From positions 1 to 64,000 of the forward strand of contig JBGVQN010000025.1 of the NCBI GenBank assembly GCA_045127535.1: DNA of 64,000 bases, read 5' to 3'. The translations under genes were made by a program, and so were the position numbers. This stretch comes from UBA2942 sp045127535. GTDB lineage: Bacteria; Bacillota; Clostridia; Lachnospirales; Lachnospiraceae. Under the pieces are notes generated by a model. It made no database searches, was not told where the DNA came from, and saw nothing but the letters and a program-made list of their open reading frames with translations. Positions 17,996 to 26,850 of this stretch are shown in pieces (position 1 is the stretch's first letter; each line of letters opens with the position of its first letter).

Positions 17996-18937
17996 ATGTT
18001 ACAGATTTTCAAAACAGAAGATGGTAAGATCAGAGAAGAGGCTGAGATCAGCAAGAACTGCTGGGTGGCACTAACAGACCCTTCCTCTGCGGAGATTCGC
18101 AGGATCAGCAGAGAGTTCGATATTGATGAGGACGATTTAAGAGCCCCTTTGGATGAAGAGGAGCGTTCCCGTATTGATATTGAAGATAATTATGTTATGA
18201 TCCTGGTGGATATTCCTGTGATTGAGGAACGTAATGAAAAGGACTGGTATGGTACCATTCCTATGAGTATTATTTTTACCAATGAGGCCATCCTTACCAT
18301 ATGTCTGCAGGATACACCCATTCTGGAGGCATTTATGAATGGAAGAGTGCGCAGGTTCCATACGTATATGCGGACCCGGTTTGTACTGCAGATCCTTTAT
18401 AAGAATGCTTCTTTGTACTTACAGTATCTGCGGAACATTGATAAAAAAAGTGAGGAAATCCAGAACAAGCTTCATGAGACACCTAAGAATAAAGAGATCA
18501 TTGAGCTGTTGGAGATGCAGAAGTCTCTGCAATATTTTACTACCTCACTTCGTTCTAATGAGGCGGTTTTGGAAAGAATCATTAAAATAGACCGTATTAA
18601 AATGTATCCGGAAGATGCAGACTATTTAGAAGATGTCATTACAGAAAATAAGCAGGCCATTGAGATGGCACATATTTACAGTGGTATTTTAGGTACCACC
18701 ATGGATGCAGTATCTTCTGTGATTAACAACAATATGAATGATGTGATGAAATATCTGGCATCTGTAACCATTGTATTGTCCATTCCCAATATCATCGGCA
18801 GCATGTACGGCATGAATGTGGATACAGCAGGTATGCCCTTTGCCAACAGCCAATGGGGATTTTTGATTGTATGTATGATTGCTTTGGGGCTTACTCTTAC
18901 AGTGGCAATTATTTTTTCTATTAAAAAATTGTTATAA
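17996..18937 (+). CDS. corA: CorA-family divalent cation transporter
   Basis: A 313-residue inner-membrane channel for magnesium or another divalent cation. A long cytoplasmic N-terminal domain with extended helices (about 120-240) is followed by two transmembrane helices, the first ending in the signature GMN (SIPNIIGSMYGMN, about 275-287). The C-terminus ends with a short basic tail (SIKKLL). The ATG at 17996 with AAAGGAG is chosen over an in-frame ATG 69 bp upstream. Cation specificity cannot be read from sequence; a possible structured leader precedes it. Confidence 0.93.
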   Translation: MLQIFKTEDGKIREEAEISKNCWVALTDPSSAEIRRISREFDIDEDDLRAPLDEEERSRIDIEDNYVMILVDIPVIEERNEKDWYGTIPMSIIFTNEAILTICLQDTPILEAFMNGRVRRFHTYMRTRFVLQILYKNASLYLQYLRNIDKKSEEIQNKLHETPKNKEIIELLEMQKSLQYFTTSLRSNEAVLERIIKIDRIKMYPEDADYLEDVITENKQAIEMAHIYSGILGTTMDAVSSVINNNMNDVMKYLASVTIVLSIPNIIGSMYGMNVDTAGMPFANSQWGFLIVCMIALGLTLTVAIIFSIKKLL

Positions 18938-19061
18938 AACAGAAATAAAATAAGAAATAAAATAAGAAGTAGTTGTAAATCAGGGCAGTCTGTGATAGAA
19001 CAATTACAATATGAAAGCAATGCAGTTGTTTTTCAAAGATTGTATTGCAGAAAGGATGTAA

Positions 19062-19910
19062 ATGAACTGGATTACAAAACTGGAACGCAAATTCGGAAAA
19101 TACGCAGTCCCGAATTTAATGACCTATATGATTATATTATACGCAGTAGGATATATTTCCATGCTGGTAGGAGGTAATGGAGCGGTTTATTTTACGTATT
19201 TCTCCTGGGATGTAGATGCCATTCTTCATGGACAGGTATGGCGTCTTGTAACTTTCCTGCTAAATCCGCCTTCCTATGACCTGCTTAGCCTGATTTTATC
19301 CTGTCTCTGTTACTGGATGATTGGCAACAATTTAGAGCGGGTATGGGGCACATTCCGTTTTAATCTATATATGCTTACTGGTATCCTGGGGCAGATCGTG
19401 GGAGGACTTCTGGCATATTTCCTGCTTCATCAGAATATTAATCTTGGAACCTCTTATTTAAACTGGTCATTGTTCCTGGCAATGGCTACTACTTTCCCAG
19501 ATGCGCAGTTTTACTTTTATTTTCTGATTCCGGTTAAGGCAAAGTGGCTGGCAATCATTGACCTGCTGTTTTTCCTGGTACAGTTTATTGCAGGAGGCTG
19601 GGGGGTAAGAATTCAGATCGTATTCTCTTTGTTAAATTTCTTTCTTTATTTTCTGTCTCTGCGTCAGTGGAAGCGCTATTCTCCAAAGGATATCAAGCGC
19701 AGACAGGATTTTAAAAAGGCAGCGTCTGCTCCAATTAAAATGGGGGCATCCCGGCACAAATGTGCTATTTGCGGCCGGACAGAAGCAGATAGCGAAGATC
19801 TGGAATTTCGTTACTGCTCTAAGTGTTACGGCACTTATGAATACTGTCAGGAGCATCTGTACACTCATGTACATGTAAAGCCGCCTACAGATAATCAGAT
19901 GACTCATTAA
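19062..19910 (+). CDS. Rhomboid-like membrane protein lacking the protease dyad, with C-terminal zinc ribbon
   Basis: A 282-residue protein with six predicted membrane helices in residues 20-205 and rhomboid landmarks such as HGQVWRLVTFLLNPP (about 56-70) and a glycine-rich NLYMLTGILGQIVGGLLAYFLL. The GxSG serine region is replaced by LNWSLFLAMATTFPD and the last helix has no catalytic histidine, so it should be a pseudoprotease (derlin/iRhom-like). The C-terminus has KCAICGRTEADSEDLEFRYCSKCYGTYEYCQEH, four to five Cys plus His that could bind zinc. The start ATG has AAAGGATG just upstream. Role unknown; it stands alone between corA and lysA. Confidence 0.75.
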   Translation: MNWITKLERKFGKYAVPNLMTYMIILYAVGYISMLVGGNGAVYFTYFSWDVDAILHGQVWRLVTFLLNPPSYDLLSLILSCLCYWMIGNNLERVWGTFRFNLYMLTGILGQIVGGLLAYFLLHQNINLGTSYLNWSLFLAMATTFPDAQFYFYFLIPVKAKWLAIIDLLFFLVQFIAGGWGVRIQIVFSLLNFFLYFLSLRQWKRYSPKDIKRRQDFKKAASAPIKMGASRHKCAICGRTEADSEDLEFRYCSKCYGTYEYCQEHLYTHVHVKPPTDNQMTH

Positions 19911-20012
19911 TCATTGTATTTATGGCAATATAAAACTGTTTTTTGCAGTTTTATGGATATAAATTCCCAATTGCAAAATTTACTTACCGATGACAACAGG
20001 AGGATTGATTGC

Positions 20013-21275
20013 ATGGAAAAGAAACCATTTGTAACACTTGAGCAGGTACAGGAAATTGTTAAGACCTACCCCACACCGTTCCATTTATATGATGAAAAAG
20101 GAATCCGCGAAAATGCCCGCAGATTAAAGGCAGCATTCTCCTGGAATAAAGGCTTTAAAGAATATTTTGCAGTAAAAGCTACCCCAAATCCTTATCTGAT
20201 GAAAATTCTGCAGGAAGAGGGCATTGGTGCAGACTGTTCTTCTCTGACAGAACTGATGTTGTCTGACATTGTAGGGTTAAAGGGACATGAGATCATGTTT
20301 TCCTCTAATGTAACACCGGATGAGGATTTTAAGAAGGCAGCGGAGCTGGGGGTTATCATCAATTTTGATGACCTGACCCACATTGACCACTATGCAAAGC
20401 TGGCTCCGTTCCAGGAGACCATGTGCTGCAGATACAATCCAGGCGGAGATTTTACCCTGCACAACGAGATCATGGATACTCCAAAGGATGCCAAGTACGG
20501 TATGACCAAGGAGCAGATGAAGGAAGCATTTACCAAGATGAAGGCTCATGGCGTAAAGCATTTTGGTATCCATGCATTTTTAGCAAGTAATACAGTAGAC
20601 AACGGTTATTATCCAAAGCTGGCAAAGATCTTATTTGAGCTGGCTGTAGAGTTAAGTCAGGAGGTTGGTGTACACATTGCATTTATCAACCTGTCTGGCG
20701 GTGTAGGCATTGCGTACCGTCCTGACCAGACACCAAATGATATTGAAGTCATTGGTGAGGGTGTGCGTAAGGCTTATGAGGAAGTTCTCACACCTGCAGG
20801 TATGGATGATGTGGCGATCTTTACAGAGCTTGGACGTTTTATGCTGGCTCCATATGGCTGTCTGGTATCCAAGGTGCTGCATATGAAGCATATCTGGAAG
20901 GAATATGCAGGTCTGGATGCGTGTGCAGCTAATCTGATGCGTCCGGCTATTTATGGTGCATATCATCACATTACTGTGCTGGGCAAGGAGAACGAGCCTT
21001 GTGACCATATGTATGATGTCACAGGCGGTCTGTGTGAAAACAGTGATAAATTTGCCATTGACCGTATGCTTCCGGAGATCACGCCAGGGGATTATGTAGT
21101 AATTCATGATACTGGTGCCCATGGATTCTCCATGGGATACAATTATAATGGAAAGCTTCGTTCTGCAGAGTTACTGCTGCAGGAGGATGGCAGCGTAAAG
21201 CAGATTCGCCGTGCGGAGACTCCAGAGGACTATTTTGCTACTCTGGACTTTACACCATTCCAGAATAATAACTGA
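20013..21275 (+). CDS. lysA: Diaminopimelate decarboxylase
   Basis: A 420-residue fold-type III PLP enzyme that decarboxylates meso-diaminopimelate to lysine. The PLP lysine is in EYFAVKATPNPYLMKIL (about 51), the glycine-rich phosphate loop in INLSGGVGIAYRP, and the catalytic cysteine region near the end in DVTGGLCENSD. It resembles the Clostridial variant with a divergent C-terminal sheet. ATG at 20013 is favoured because AGGAGG lies 11 bases before it; an upstream in-frame start would add 33 unlikely residues. A terminator follows. Confidence 0.9.
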   Translation: MEKKPFVTLEQVQEIVKTYPTPFHLYDEKGIRENARRLKAAFSWNKGFKEYFAVKATPNPYLMKILQEEGIGADCSSLTELMLSDIVGLKGHEIMFSSNVTPDEDFKKAAELGVIINFDDLTHIDHYAKLAPFQETMCCRYNPGGDFTLHNEIMDTPKDAKYGMTKEQMKEAFTKMKAHGVKHFGIHAFLASNTVDNGYYPKLAKILFELAVELSQEVGVHIAFINLSGGVGIAYRPDQTPNDIEVIGEGVRKAYEEVLTPAGMDDVAIFTELGRFMLAPYGCLVSKVLHMKHIWKEYAGLDACAANLMRPAIYGAYHHITVLGKENEPCDHMYDVTGGLCENSDKFAIDRMLPEITPGDYVVIHDTGAHGFSMGYNYNGKLRSAELLLQEDGSVKQIRRAETPEDYFATLDFTPFQNNN

Positions 21276-21326
21276 TGGTTATAAATAAAAGAGAACAGCT
21301 TGTTTTCTAGAGGAATTTCATTGATG

Positions 21327-21368
21327 CGGTGGCAGTTGTATGGTAAAATATGACTGTCACCGTTTTTT
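21327..21368 (+). terminator. lysA terminator
   Basis: CGGTGGCAGT (21327-21336) pairs with ACTGTCACCG (21353-21362) with one mismatch, followed by T6. The rest of the 21276-21658 gap holds only the recA promoter region. Confidence 0.88.
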
Positions 21369-21561
21369 GTTTTGCAAAAATCGCAAGTTTGCAAGTTCAT
21401 CAGATGCTATTTTGTGGGGAAAATAAACATACAGACTGGGTATCACAGTAAGGGGATATATACCGTTGTAATATCATGGGCAACAATCATGGTATATGCA
21501 TGTTCAAAATCTGATGAAAAACCTGTTTACAAAAAGATTGCTGAATTATAAGAAAAAACAA

Positions 21562-21590
21562 TTGACGAACGGAGACAGATGGGGTACAAT
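21562..21590 (+). promoter_or_regulatory. recA promoter
   Basis: TTGACG (21562-21567), 17-bp spacer, TACAAT (21585-21590), immediately followed by a LexA box. Confidence 0.8.
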
Positions 21591-21597
21591 AAACACA

Positions 21598-21609
21598 GAA
21601 CAGATGTTC
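21598..21609 (+). promoter_or_regulatory. LexA box at recA
   Basis: GAACAGATGTTC lies at the expected transcription start of recA. The same core recurs upstream of the LysM gene next to lexA, which defines GAAC-N4-GTTC as the local LexA motif. Confidence 0.85.
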
Positions 21610-21658
21610 TGATGTGCATCTGAATGGATTCCTGCTAAGCAGGAGATAGGAGATTCGT

Positions 21659-22741
21659 ATGGAAAGAGAAGATAAGAAAAAAGCATTGGATGCCGCCATT
21701 CTTCAGATTGAAAAGGCTTATGGCAAAGGATCCGTTATGAAGCTTGGAGATTCTGGCAATCGTATGAATATAGAGACTGTACCTACCGGTTCTTTGAGTC
21801 TGGATGTGGCTCTGGGATTGGGTGGACTGCCAAAGGGACGTATTATAGAAATCTACGGACCAGAGTCCAGTGGTAAGACCACGGTTGCCCTTCATGCTGT
21901 GGCAGAAGTACAGAAGTTAGGCGGCATTGCAGGCTTTATTGATGCAGAGCACGCATTAGACCCTGCTTATGCCAAGAATATTGGTGTAGACATTGATAAC
22001 CTGTACATTTCACAGCCAGACAATGGTGAGCAGGCATTGGAGATTACGGAGACTATGGTGCGTTCCGGTGCCATTGATATTGTAATCGTGGACTCTGTAG
22101 CTGCTCTGGTTCCTAAGGCAGAGATTGATGGTGATATGGGTGATTCCCATGTAGGTCTCCAGGCACGTCTGATGTCCCAAGCACTGCGTAAGCTGACTGC
22201 TGCCATCAGCAAGTCTAATTGTATTGTAATCTTTATTAACCAGCTTCGTGAGAAGGTTGGCATTATGTTTGGCAATCCAGAGACAACTACAGGCGGACGT
22301 GCTTTAAAGTTCTATTCCTCTGTGCGCCTGGAAGTGCGTCGTATTGAGGCGTTGAAGCAGAGTGGTGAGGTGTTTGGTAACCGTACCCGTGTGAAGGTTG
22401 TAAAGAACAAGGTAGCCCCTCCATTTAAGGAAGCAGAGTTTGATATCATTTTTGGTAAGGGTATTTCCAGAGAAGGTGATATCTTAGATCTGGCAGCGAA
22501 GCAGGATGTGATTGTAAAAAGCGGTGCATGGTATGCCTATAACGGTTCTAAGATTGGCCAGGGACGTGAAAATGCAAAAGCATATCTGGCAGCCAATCCT
22601 GAAGTGATGCAGGAGGTTGAGCAGAAAGTGCGTGTAGGTTACGGCCTTACTGGAGGTACTATGCTGGCAGAAGCACCTGTCTCTGAAGATGAGGATTTGG
22701 AAGAATTAGACGATTTGCTTCTGGATGATGACACATTATGA
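21659..22741 (+). CDS. recA: Recombinase RecA
   Basis: A 360-residue ATPase that forms filaments on single-stranded DNA for recombination and triggers LexA self-cleavage. Walker A is GPESSGKTT (about 68-76), Walker B VIVDSVAALVP, with L1/L2 DNA-binding loops around MGDSHVGLQARLMSQALRKL and GNPETTTGGRALKFYSS. The acidic tail (EDEDLEELDDLLLDDDTL) is normal. It has its own promoter and LexA box, and its last four bases overlap recX. Confidence 0.98.
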   Translation: MEREDKKKALDAAILQIEKAYGKGSVMKLGDSGNRMNIETVPTGSLSLDVALGLGGLPKGRIIEIYGPESSGKTTVALHAVAEVQKLGGIAGFIDAEHALDPAYAKNIGVDIDNLYISQPDNGEQALEITETMVRSGAIDIVIVDSVAALVPKAEIDGDMGDSHVGLQARLMSQALRKLTAAISKSNCIVIFINQLREKVGIMFGNPETTTGGRALKFYSSVRLEVRRIEALKQSGEVFGNRTRVKVVKNKVAPPFKEAEFDIIFGKGISREGDILDLAAKQDVIVKSGAWYAYNGSKIGQGRENAKAYLAANPEVMQEVEQKVRVGYGLTGGTMLAEAPVSEDEDLEELDDLLLDDDTL

Positions 22742-23445
22742 TAGAATTTACCGCAGGTTTTCTCAGTACTCCCAAGGCGCCTCCTGTGTATCCTCAGTGT
22801 GAGGGCAGTCTTTTGCCTGTGCGGATGGAACCTATCAACAAACAAAAGAAACGGGTATATTTGGATGATGGTACTGTCCTTCATCTTTACAATGGTGAAA
22901 TCAGGCAGTTTGGGATACAAGAGAATTGTGTACTGGAGGGTGAGGATTATACAGAGCTGATGCAAAAACTCTGTAAGCGTGCCAGAGCCAGAGCCATGCA
23001 TCTGTTAAAGAATGCAGATAGACCCAGCACCGAGCTGGCACAAAAACTTCGTTCTGGAGGATATCCGGAGACAGCCATTGCAGATGCAATGGCTTATCTG
23101 GCTTATTACAGATATATTGATGATGCGGCATATATACAGCGCTATATTGCGGCACATGCAGACAGCAGAAGCAGACAGCAGATTTTATATGCATTGAGAC
23201 AGAAGGGACTGGATGGTGCCCTCATTGAGCAGTATCTGCAGCAGGAGGAAGGAGGCGAAGTGAACGCAGCCCGGAAGCTGCTGGACAAATATTGCCGGAA
23301 TAAGGATGCTACGAACACAAGTGTGCGCCAGAAGGCTTATGGATATCTGATGCGCAGAGGCTTTTCCTTGTCTGATATTGAGCATGCTTATTGTGCGTAT
23401 CTGGAAGCGCAGCAATACGCTGGAGCAGATTTTGACGCTGAGTAA
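22738..23445 (+). CDS. recX: Regulatory protein RecX
   Basis: A 235-residue helical-repeat protein that inhibits RecA filaments. It is recognised by tandem three-helix repeats: KNADRPSTELAQKLRSGGYPETAIADAMAYLAYYRYIDDAAYIQRYIAAHADSRSRQQILYALRQKGLDGALIEQYL. The ATGA overlap with recA supports translational coupling; the first 25 residues are not typical of RecX, so a start near residue 30 (MEPINKQ) is also possible. Confidence 0.85.
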   Translation: MIEFTAGFLSTPKAPPVYPQCEGSLLPVRMEPINKQKKRVYLDDGTVLHLYNGEIRQFGIQENCVLEGEDYTELMQKLCKRARARAMHLLKNADRPSTELAQKLRSGGYPETAIADAMAYLAYYRYIDDAAYIQRYIAAHADSRSRQQILYALRQKGLDGALIEQYLQQEEGGEVNAARKLLDKYCRNKDATNTSVRQKAYGYLMRRGFSLSDIEHAYCAYLEAQQYAGADFDAE

Positions 23446-23532
23446 CAGGTATTTTGAGTATGTCCTTTTGCGTGAATTTTACAGATTTTCTGTACATTAT
23501 TTTGCCTATACCGAAAAATAGTTGTTCTTAGC

Positions 23533-23561
23533 TTGACAGAATGCCCAAAAAGTTTTACAAT
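23533..23561 (+). promoter_or_regulatory. rny promoter
   Basis: TTGACA (23533-23538), 17-bp spacer, TACAAT (23556-23561). A GGTGAC/GTCACC stem-loop follows in the leader (about 23656-23675). Confidence 0.75.
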
Positions 23562-23710
23562 TAACATGTTGTACGTTGGTACCATTTTGGTTTCTCTAAT
23601 TTGTATTTTTATATGAATTTCACATATACATGAGCGTTGTCGTTACATGGATAGTAGGTGACTGGATTGGTCACCTTTGTACAATTAAAACTAAATAAGG
23701 AGGTGCTCCT

Positions 23711-25258
23711 ATGCTGCCTTATGTTTTGACTGCAGTTGTTACCGCAATCATCGTAGGAATCGCCATTTGGTTTGCAGCAACTGCCTATCAGAAGCATGAC
23801 TTTCAAATTAAGGTAGGTACTGCTGAGGAAAAGTCCCGTGCGATTATCGAGGATGCAATGAAGGTTGCAGAAACAAAGAAGCGTGAAGCTCTTTTAGAGG
23901 CAAAGGAAGAATCCATTCGTTCTAAGAACGAGATGGAAAAGGAAGTCAGAGAGCGCCGTTCTGAATTAAACCGTCTGGAAAAGCGTGTGAACAATAAAGA
24001 AGAGACGCTGGACCGTAAGGCGGAAGCCATGGAACGTCGTGAAGCATCCTTAGCCGCAAAAGAAGAGAGTCTGAACAAAAAGTATGCAGAGGTAGAGGGG
24101 TTAAATGCCCAGGCTGCCAAAGAATTGGAGCGAATCTCCGGTTTGACCTCTGAAGAGGCAAAAGAGTATTTATTAAAAACGGTTGAAGACGAAGTAAAAC
24201 TTGACACTGCAAAATTAATCAAGGAAATGGACAACAGAGCCAAGGAAGAGGCATCCAAGAAAGCACGTGAATATGTAGTCACTGCTATTCAGAAATGTGC
24301 CGCAGACCATGTGGCTGAGACCACTATCTCTGTTGTAAATCTGCCTAATGATGAGATGAAAGGACGTATCATCGGTCGTGAAGGCCGTAACATCCGTACC
24401 TTAGAGACTCTTACTGGTGTTGATTTAATTATCGATGATACACCAGAAGCCGTCATCTTATCCGGATTTGATCCAATCCGTAGAGAGGTTGCAAGAATTG
24501 CTTTGGAAAAGCTGATTCTGGATGGACGTATTCATCCTGCCAGAATTGAAGAAATGGTTGAAAAGGCACAGAAAGAAGTAGAAGTTATGATTCGTGAAGA
24601 AGGTGAAGCTGCCCTTATGGAGGTTGGTGTTCACGGACTTCATCCAGAACTGATACGTCTGCTGGGACGCATGCGTTTCCGTACCAGCTATGGCCAGAAT
24701 GCATTAAAGCATTCTATTGAAGTTGCACATCTTTCCGGCCTGTTAGCAGCAGAGCTGGGATTGGATGTACGTATTGCCAAACGTGCAGGCCTTCTGCATG
24801 ACATCGGTAAGTCTGTAGACCACGATATGGAGGGATCACATATCCAACTTGGTGTGGAACTTTGTAAGAAGTATCGTGAATCAGCAGTTGTCATCAATGC
24901 GGTAGAAGCCCATCATGGCGATGTAGAACCAACTTCTTTGATTGCTTGTATCGTTCAAGCAGCAGATACCATTTCCGCTGCCAGACCAGGCGCAAGAAGA
25001 GAAACTTTAGAAGCTTATACAACACGTTTAACACAGTTAGAATCCATTGCCAACTCTTTCAAGGGCGTGGAAAAATCTTTTGCTATTCAGGCCGGACGCG
25101 AGATTCGTATCATGGTCGTACCAAATCAAATCAGCGATGCAGATATGGTACTGTTGGCACGCGATATTGCCAAGCAGATTGAAAGCGACATGGAATATCC
25201 TGGACAGATCAAGGTAAATCTGATTCGTGAGTCCAGAGTAACAGATTATGCTAAATAG
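23711..25258 (+). CDS. rny: Ribonuclease Y
   Basis: A 515-residue membrane-anchored endoribonuclease that starts mRNA decay. Order: one N-terminal transmembrane helix (residues 3-22), a long charged coiled coil (about 35-190, many EAKEE/KRE heptads), a KH domain (LPNDEMKGRIIGREGRNIRTLETLTGVDLIIDDTPEAV) and an HD domain with AGLLHDIGKSVDHDMEGSH giving the metal-binding His-Asp. Length and order are standard. AAGGAGG lies just before the ATG. Monocistronic, with promoter and terminator. Confidence 0.97.
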   Translation: MLPYVLTAVVTAIIVGIAIWFAATAYQKHDFQIKVGTAEEKSRAIIEDAMKVAETKKREALLEAKEESIRSKNEMEKEVRERRSELNRLEKRVNNKEETLDRKAEAMERREASLAAKEESLNKKYAEVEGLNAQAAKELERISGLTSEEAKEYLLKTVEDEVKLDTAKLIKEMDNRAKEEASKKAREYVVTAIQKCAADHVAETTISVVNLPNDEMKGRIIGREGRNIRTLETLTGVDLIIDDTPEAVILSGFDPIRREVARIALEKLILDGRIHPARIEEMVEKAQKEVEVMIREEGEAALMEVGVHGLHPELIRLLGRMRFRTSYGQNALKHSIEVAHLSGLLAAELGLDVRIAKRAGLLHDIGKSVDHDMEGSHIQLGVELCKKYRESAVVINAVEAHHGDVEPTSLIACIVQAADTISAARPGARRETLEAYTTRLTQLESIANSFKGVEKSFAIQAGREIRIMVVPNQISDADMVLLARDIAKQIESDMEYPGQIKVNLIRESRVTDYAK

Positions 25259-25269
25259 TTTGTGACAAC

Positions 25270-25299
25270 AAGGTACTGTACATTTGTACAGTACCTTTT
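25270..25299 (+). terminator. rny terminator
   Basis: AAGGTACTGTAC pairs with GTACAGTACCTTTT after a short loop. Confidence 0.9.
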
Positions 25300-25454
25300 C
25301 CTATTTCATCTGCTGCATTAATACCGGTGTTTTTCTACGGCTGCTCTTTTGTGCTTGTGCTATGGGATAAGTTGTTGCTGTAGGGTGGGTTTATGTGTTA
25401 AACTTACTTTGGATTCTGAGTTGTCAGGAGTTTAGGAAAGGAATGGTGTGTGTT

Positions 25455-26000
25455 ATGGAGCATGTTAAGAGGATCAAAAGAGAGCTGGTGTATACTGGGG
25501 CAATTTTGCATATGTATAAGGACACCATTGAGACGCCGGATGGACGGCATGCAGAATGGGATTTTATTGGGCATAAAGGAGCTGCGGCGGTGGTGCCGGT
25601 GCTGCCGGATGGGCGGATCATTATGGTGCGGCAGTATCGAAATGCACTGGATCGGATGACGCTGGAGATTCCGGCAGGTGCCAGGAATTATGCGGAGGAG
25701 CCTACTTATGATTGTGCAGCCAGAGAGGTAGAGGAAGAGACCGGATATGCAGCAGGGAAATTGGAGAAGCTGATTACCCTGCGGACTGCCATTGCATATT
25801 GTGATGAATTGATCGATGTGTATGTGGCCACAGAGCTGCGTAAGACCAAACAGCATTTGGATGAGGACGAGTATATAGAAATCGAGTGCTATACACTGGA
25901 AGAATTGCAGGAGATGATTTTTGATGGTACCCTGCAGGATGCCAAGACGGTTGCTGCATTGATGTCGTATGCTGTATGGAAAAACAGACTGGAAAAATAG
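25455..26000 (+). CDS. nudF: NUDIX hydrolase, ADP-ribose pyrophosphatase type
   Basis: A 181-residue enzyme cleaving ADP-ribose to AMP and ribose-5-phosphate. The Nudix box appears as GARNYAEEPTYDCAAREVEEETGY (about 78-101), matching GX5EX7REUXEEXGU with an insertion-free spacing, preceded by RMTLEIPAG typical of the ADP-ribose branch. Start at 25455 is chosen because AGGAAAGG lies about 13 bases upstream; ATG 25443 is too close. The order nudF-spoIIM-xerD also occurs in Bacillus. Confidence 0.88.
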   Translation: MEHVKRIKRELVYTGAILHMYKDTIETPDGRHAEWDFIGHKGAAAVVPVLPDGRIIMVRQYRNALDRMTLEIPAGARNYAEEPTYDCAAREVEEETGYAAGKLEKLITLRTAIAYCDELIDVYVATELRKTKQHLDEDEYIEIECYTLEELQEMIFDGTLQDAKTVAALMSYAVWKNRLEK

Positions 26001-26142
26001 GGTACTAATGATTGCCTGTGCGTCAGGACCCGCCCTTCTGTTTGCAGGAACATTACTGTCATAAGAAAGGGCAGTTTCACATATACATAAATCAGGCTGT
26101 CTATTGTCTTTGAAAATATAGTAAGCAACAAATTACCATAAA

Positions 26143-26160
26143 GGTAACTGAACAGTTACC
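26143..26160. promoter_or_regulatory. 18-bp palindrome upstream of the SpoIIM-like gene
   Basis: GGTAACTGAACAGTTACC is a perfect 8-bp dyad around AA, about 90 bp before the TTG start. A GGTTACC-like half repeats near 26173. Possible operator; no regulator known. Confidence 0.4.
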
Positions 26161-26248
26161 AACAGAATACGAATGGTTACCCGGTTGCCGATGTACGCCA
26201 GATGGATTTTATGCAAAGCATTCGTGTGTTTGCAGAAGGGAGCGTAAA

Positions 26249-26782
26249 TTGAGTCAACAGCTGAACTGGAAGTGTTTTATTGTTTATTATACTGGGATTT
26301 TGTTGGGCATCCTGCTTTGCCTGTGGCTGCCAGAATCGTTTCAGCGGCAGCTGGCTATTTTTCAGTTGTTTTCGGAGGATACGCTGCTGTTGGAATATAA
26401 CTTTCAGCAGCTGCTGTTGGCTTATCTTCCCCAGAGAATGTTTGTACTGGGAATTTTGCTGATGGCCAGTCTGCTGCCAGGGTCTCTGGTACGCAACCTG
26501 GCAGCAGGTTATGCAGGAATTTTGTTGTCGGTATCTGTATCAGTGTTAACACTGTTTTACAGCCAGTTTGGAATTCTGTGTCTGTTAGGCGCTGTTTTTC
26601 CCCAGGGACTGTGTTATGGATATGTGATTTATCAGCTGGTGTGGAATCCACAACAGTTTGAGGAGAAGCAGCAGTTCTGGATGCGCTTTGTACTGGTGCT
26701 GATATGGATCTGCGGCATTTTTCTGGAGGCTTGTATCCAGCAGAGACTATTGCGGTGGATGATACTGTTTTTGTCTTCCTAA
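26249..26782 (+). CDS. spoIIM: SpoIIM-like sporulation membrane protein
   Basis: A 177-residue protein with four to five hydrophobic helices. In sporulating Firmicutes SpoIIM helps the mother cell engulf the forespore as part of the DMP peptidoglycan complex. Similarity rests on topology, the LLGAVFPQGLCYGYVIY segment (compare the VLPQN motif of Bacillus SpoIIM) and on location between nudF and xerD, as in Bacillus. It is shorter than the about 214-residue Bacillus protein. TTG start with AGGGAG about eight bases upstream. A divergent family member; moderately confident. Confidence 0.65.
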   Translation: MSQQLNWKCFIVYYTGILLGILLCLWLPESFQRQLAIFQLFSEDTLLLEYNFQQLLLAYLPQRMFVLGILLMASLLPGSLVRNLAAGYAGILLSVSVSVLTLFYSQFGILCLLGAVFPQGLCYGYVIYQLVWNPQQFEEKQQFWMRFVLVLIWICGIFLEACIQQRLLRWMILFLSS

Positions 26783-26850
26783 TGCGGGACAGCCATTTTA
26801 GAAAATGCAGTATGCTGTTATACATAACATAACATGAATGGGAGGGTACC

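Noticed and set aside
23803..24282. Antisense open frame in rny
   Set aside because: Shadow of the coiled-coil coding region; no ribosome site, and composition follows the sense gene.
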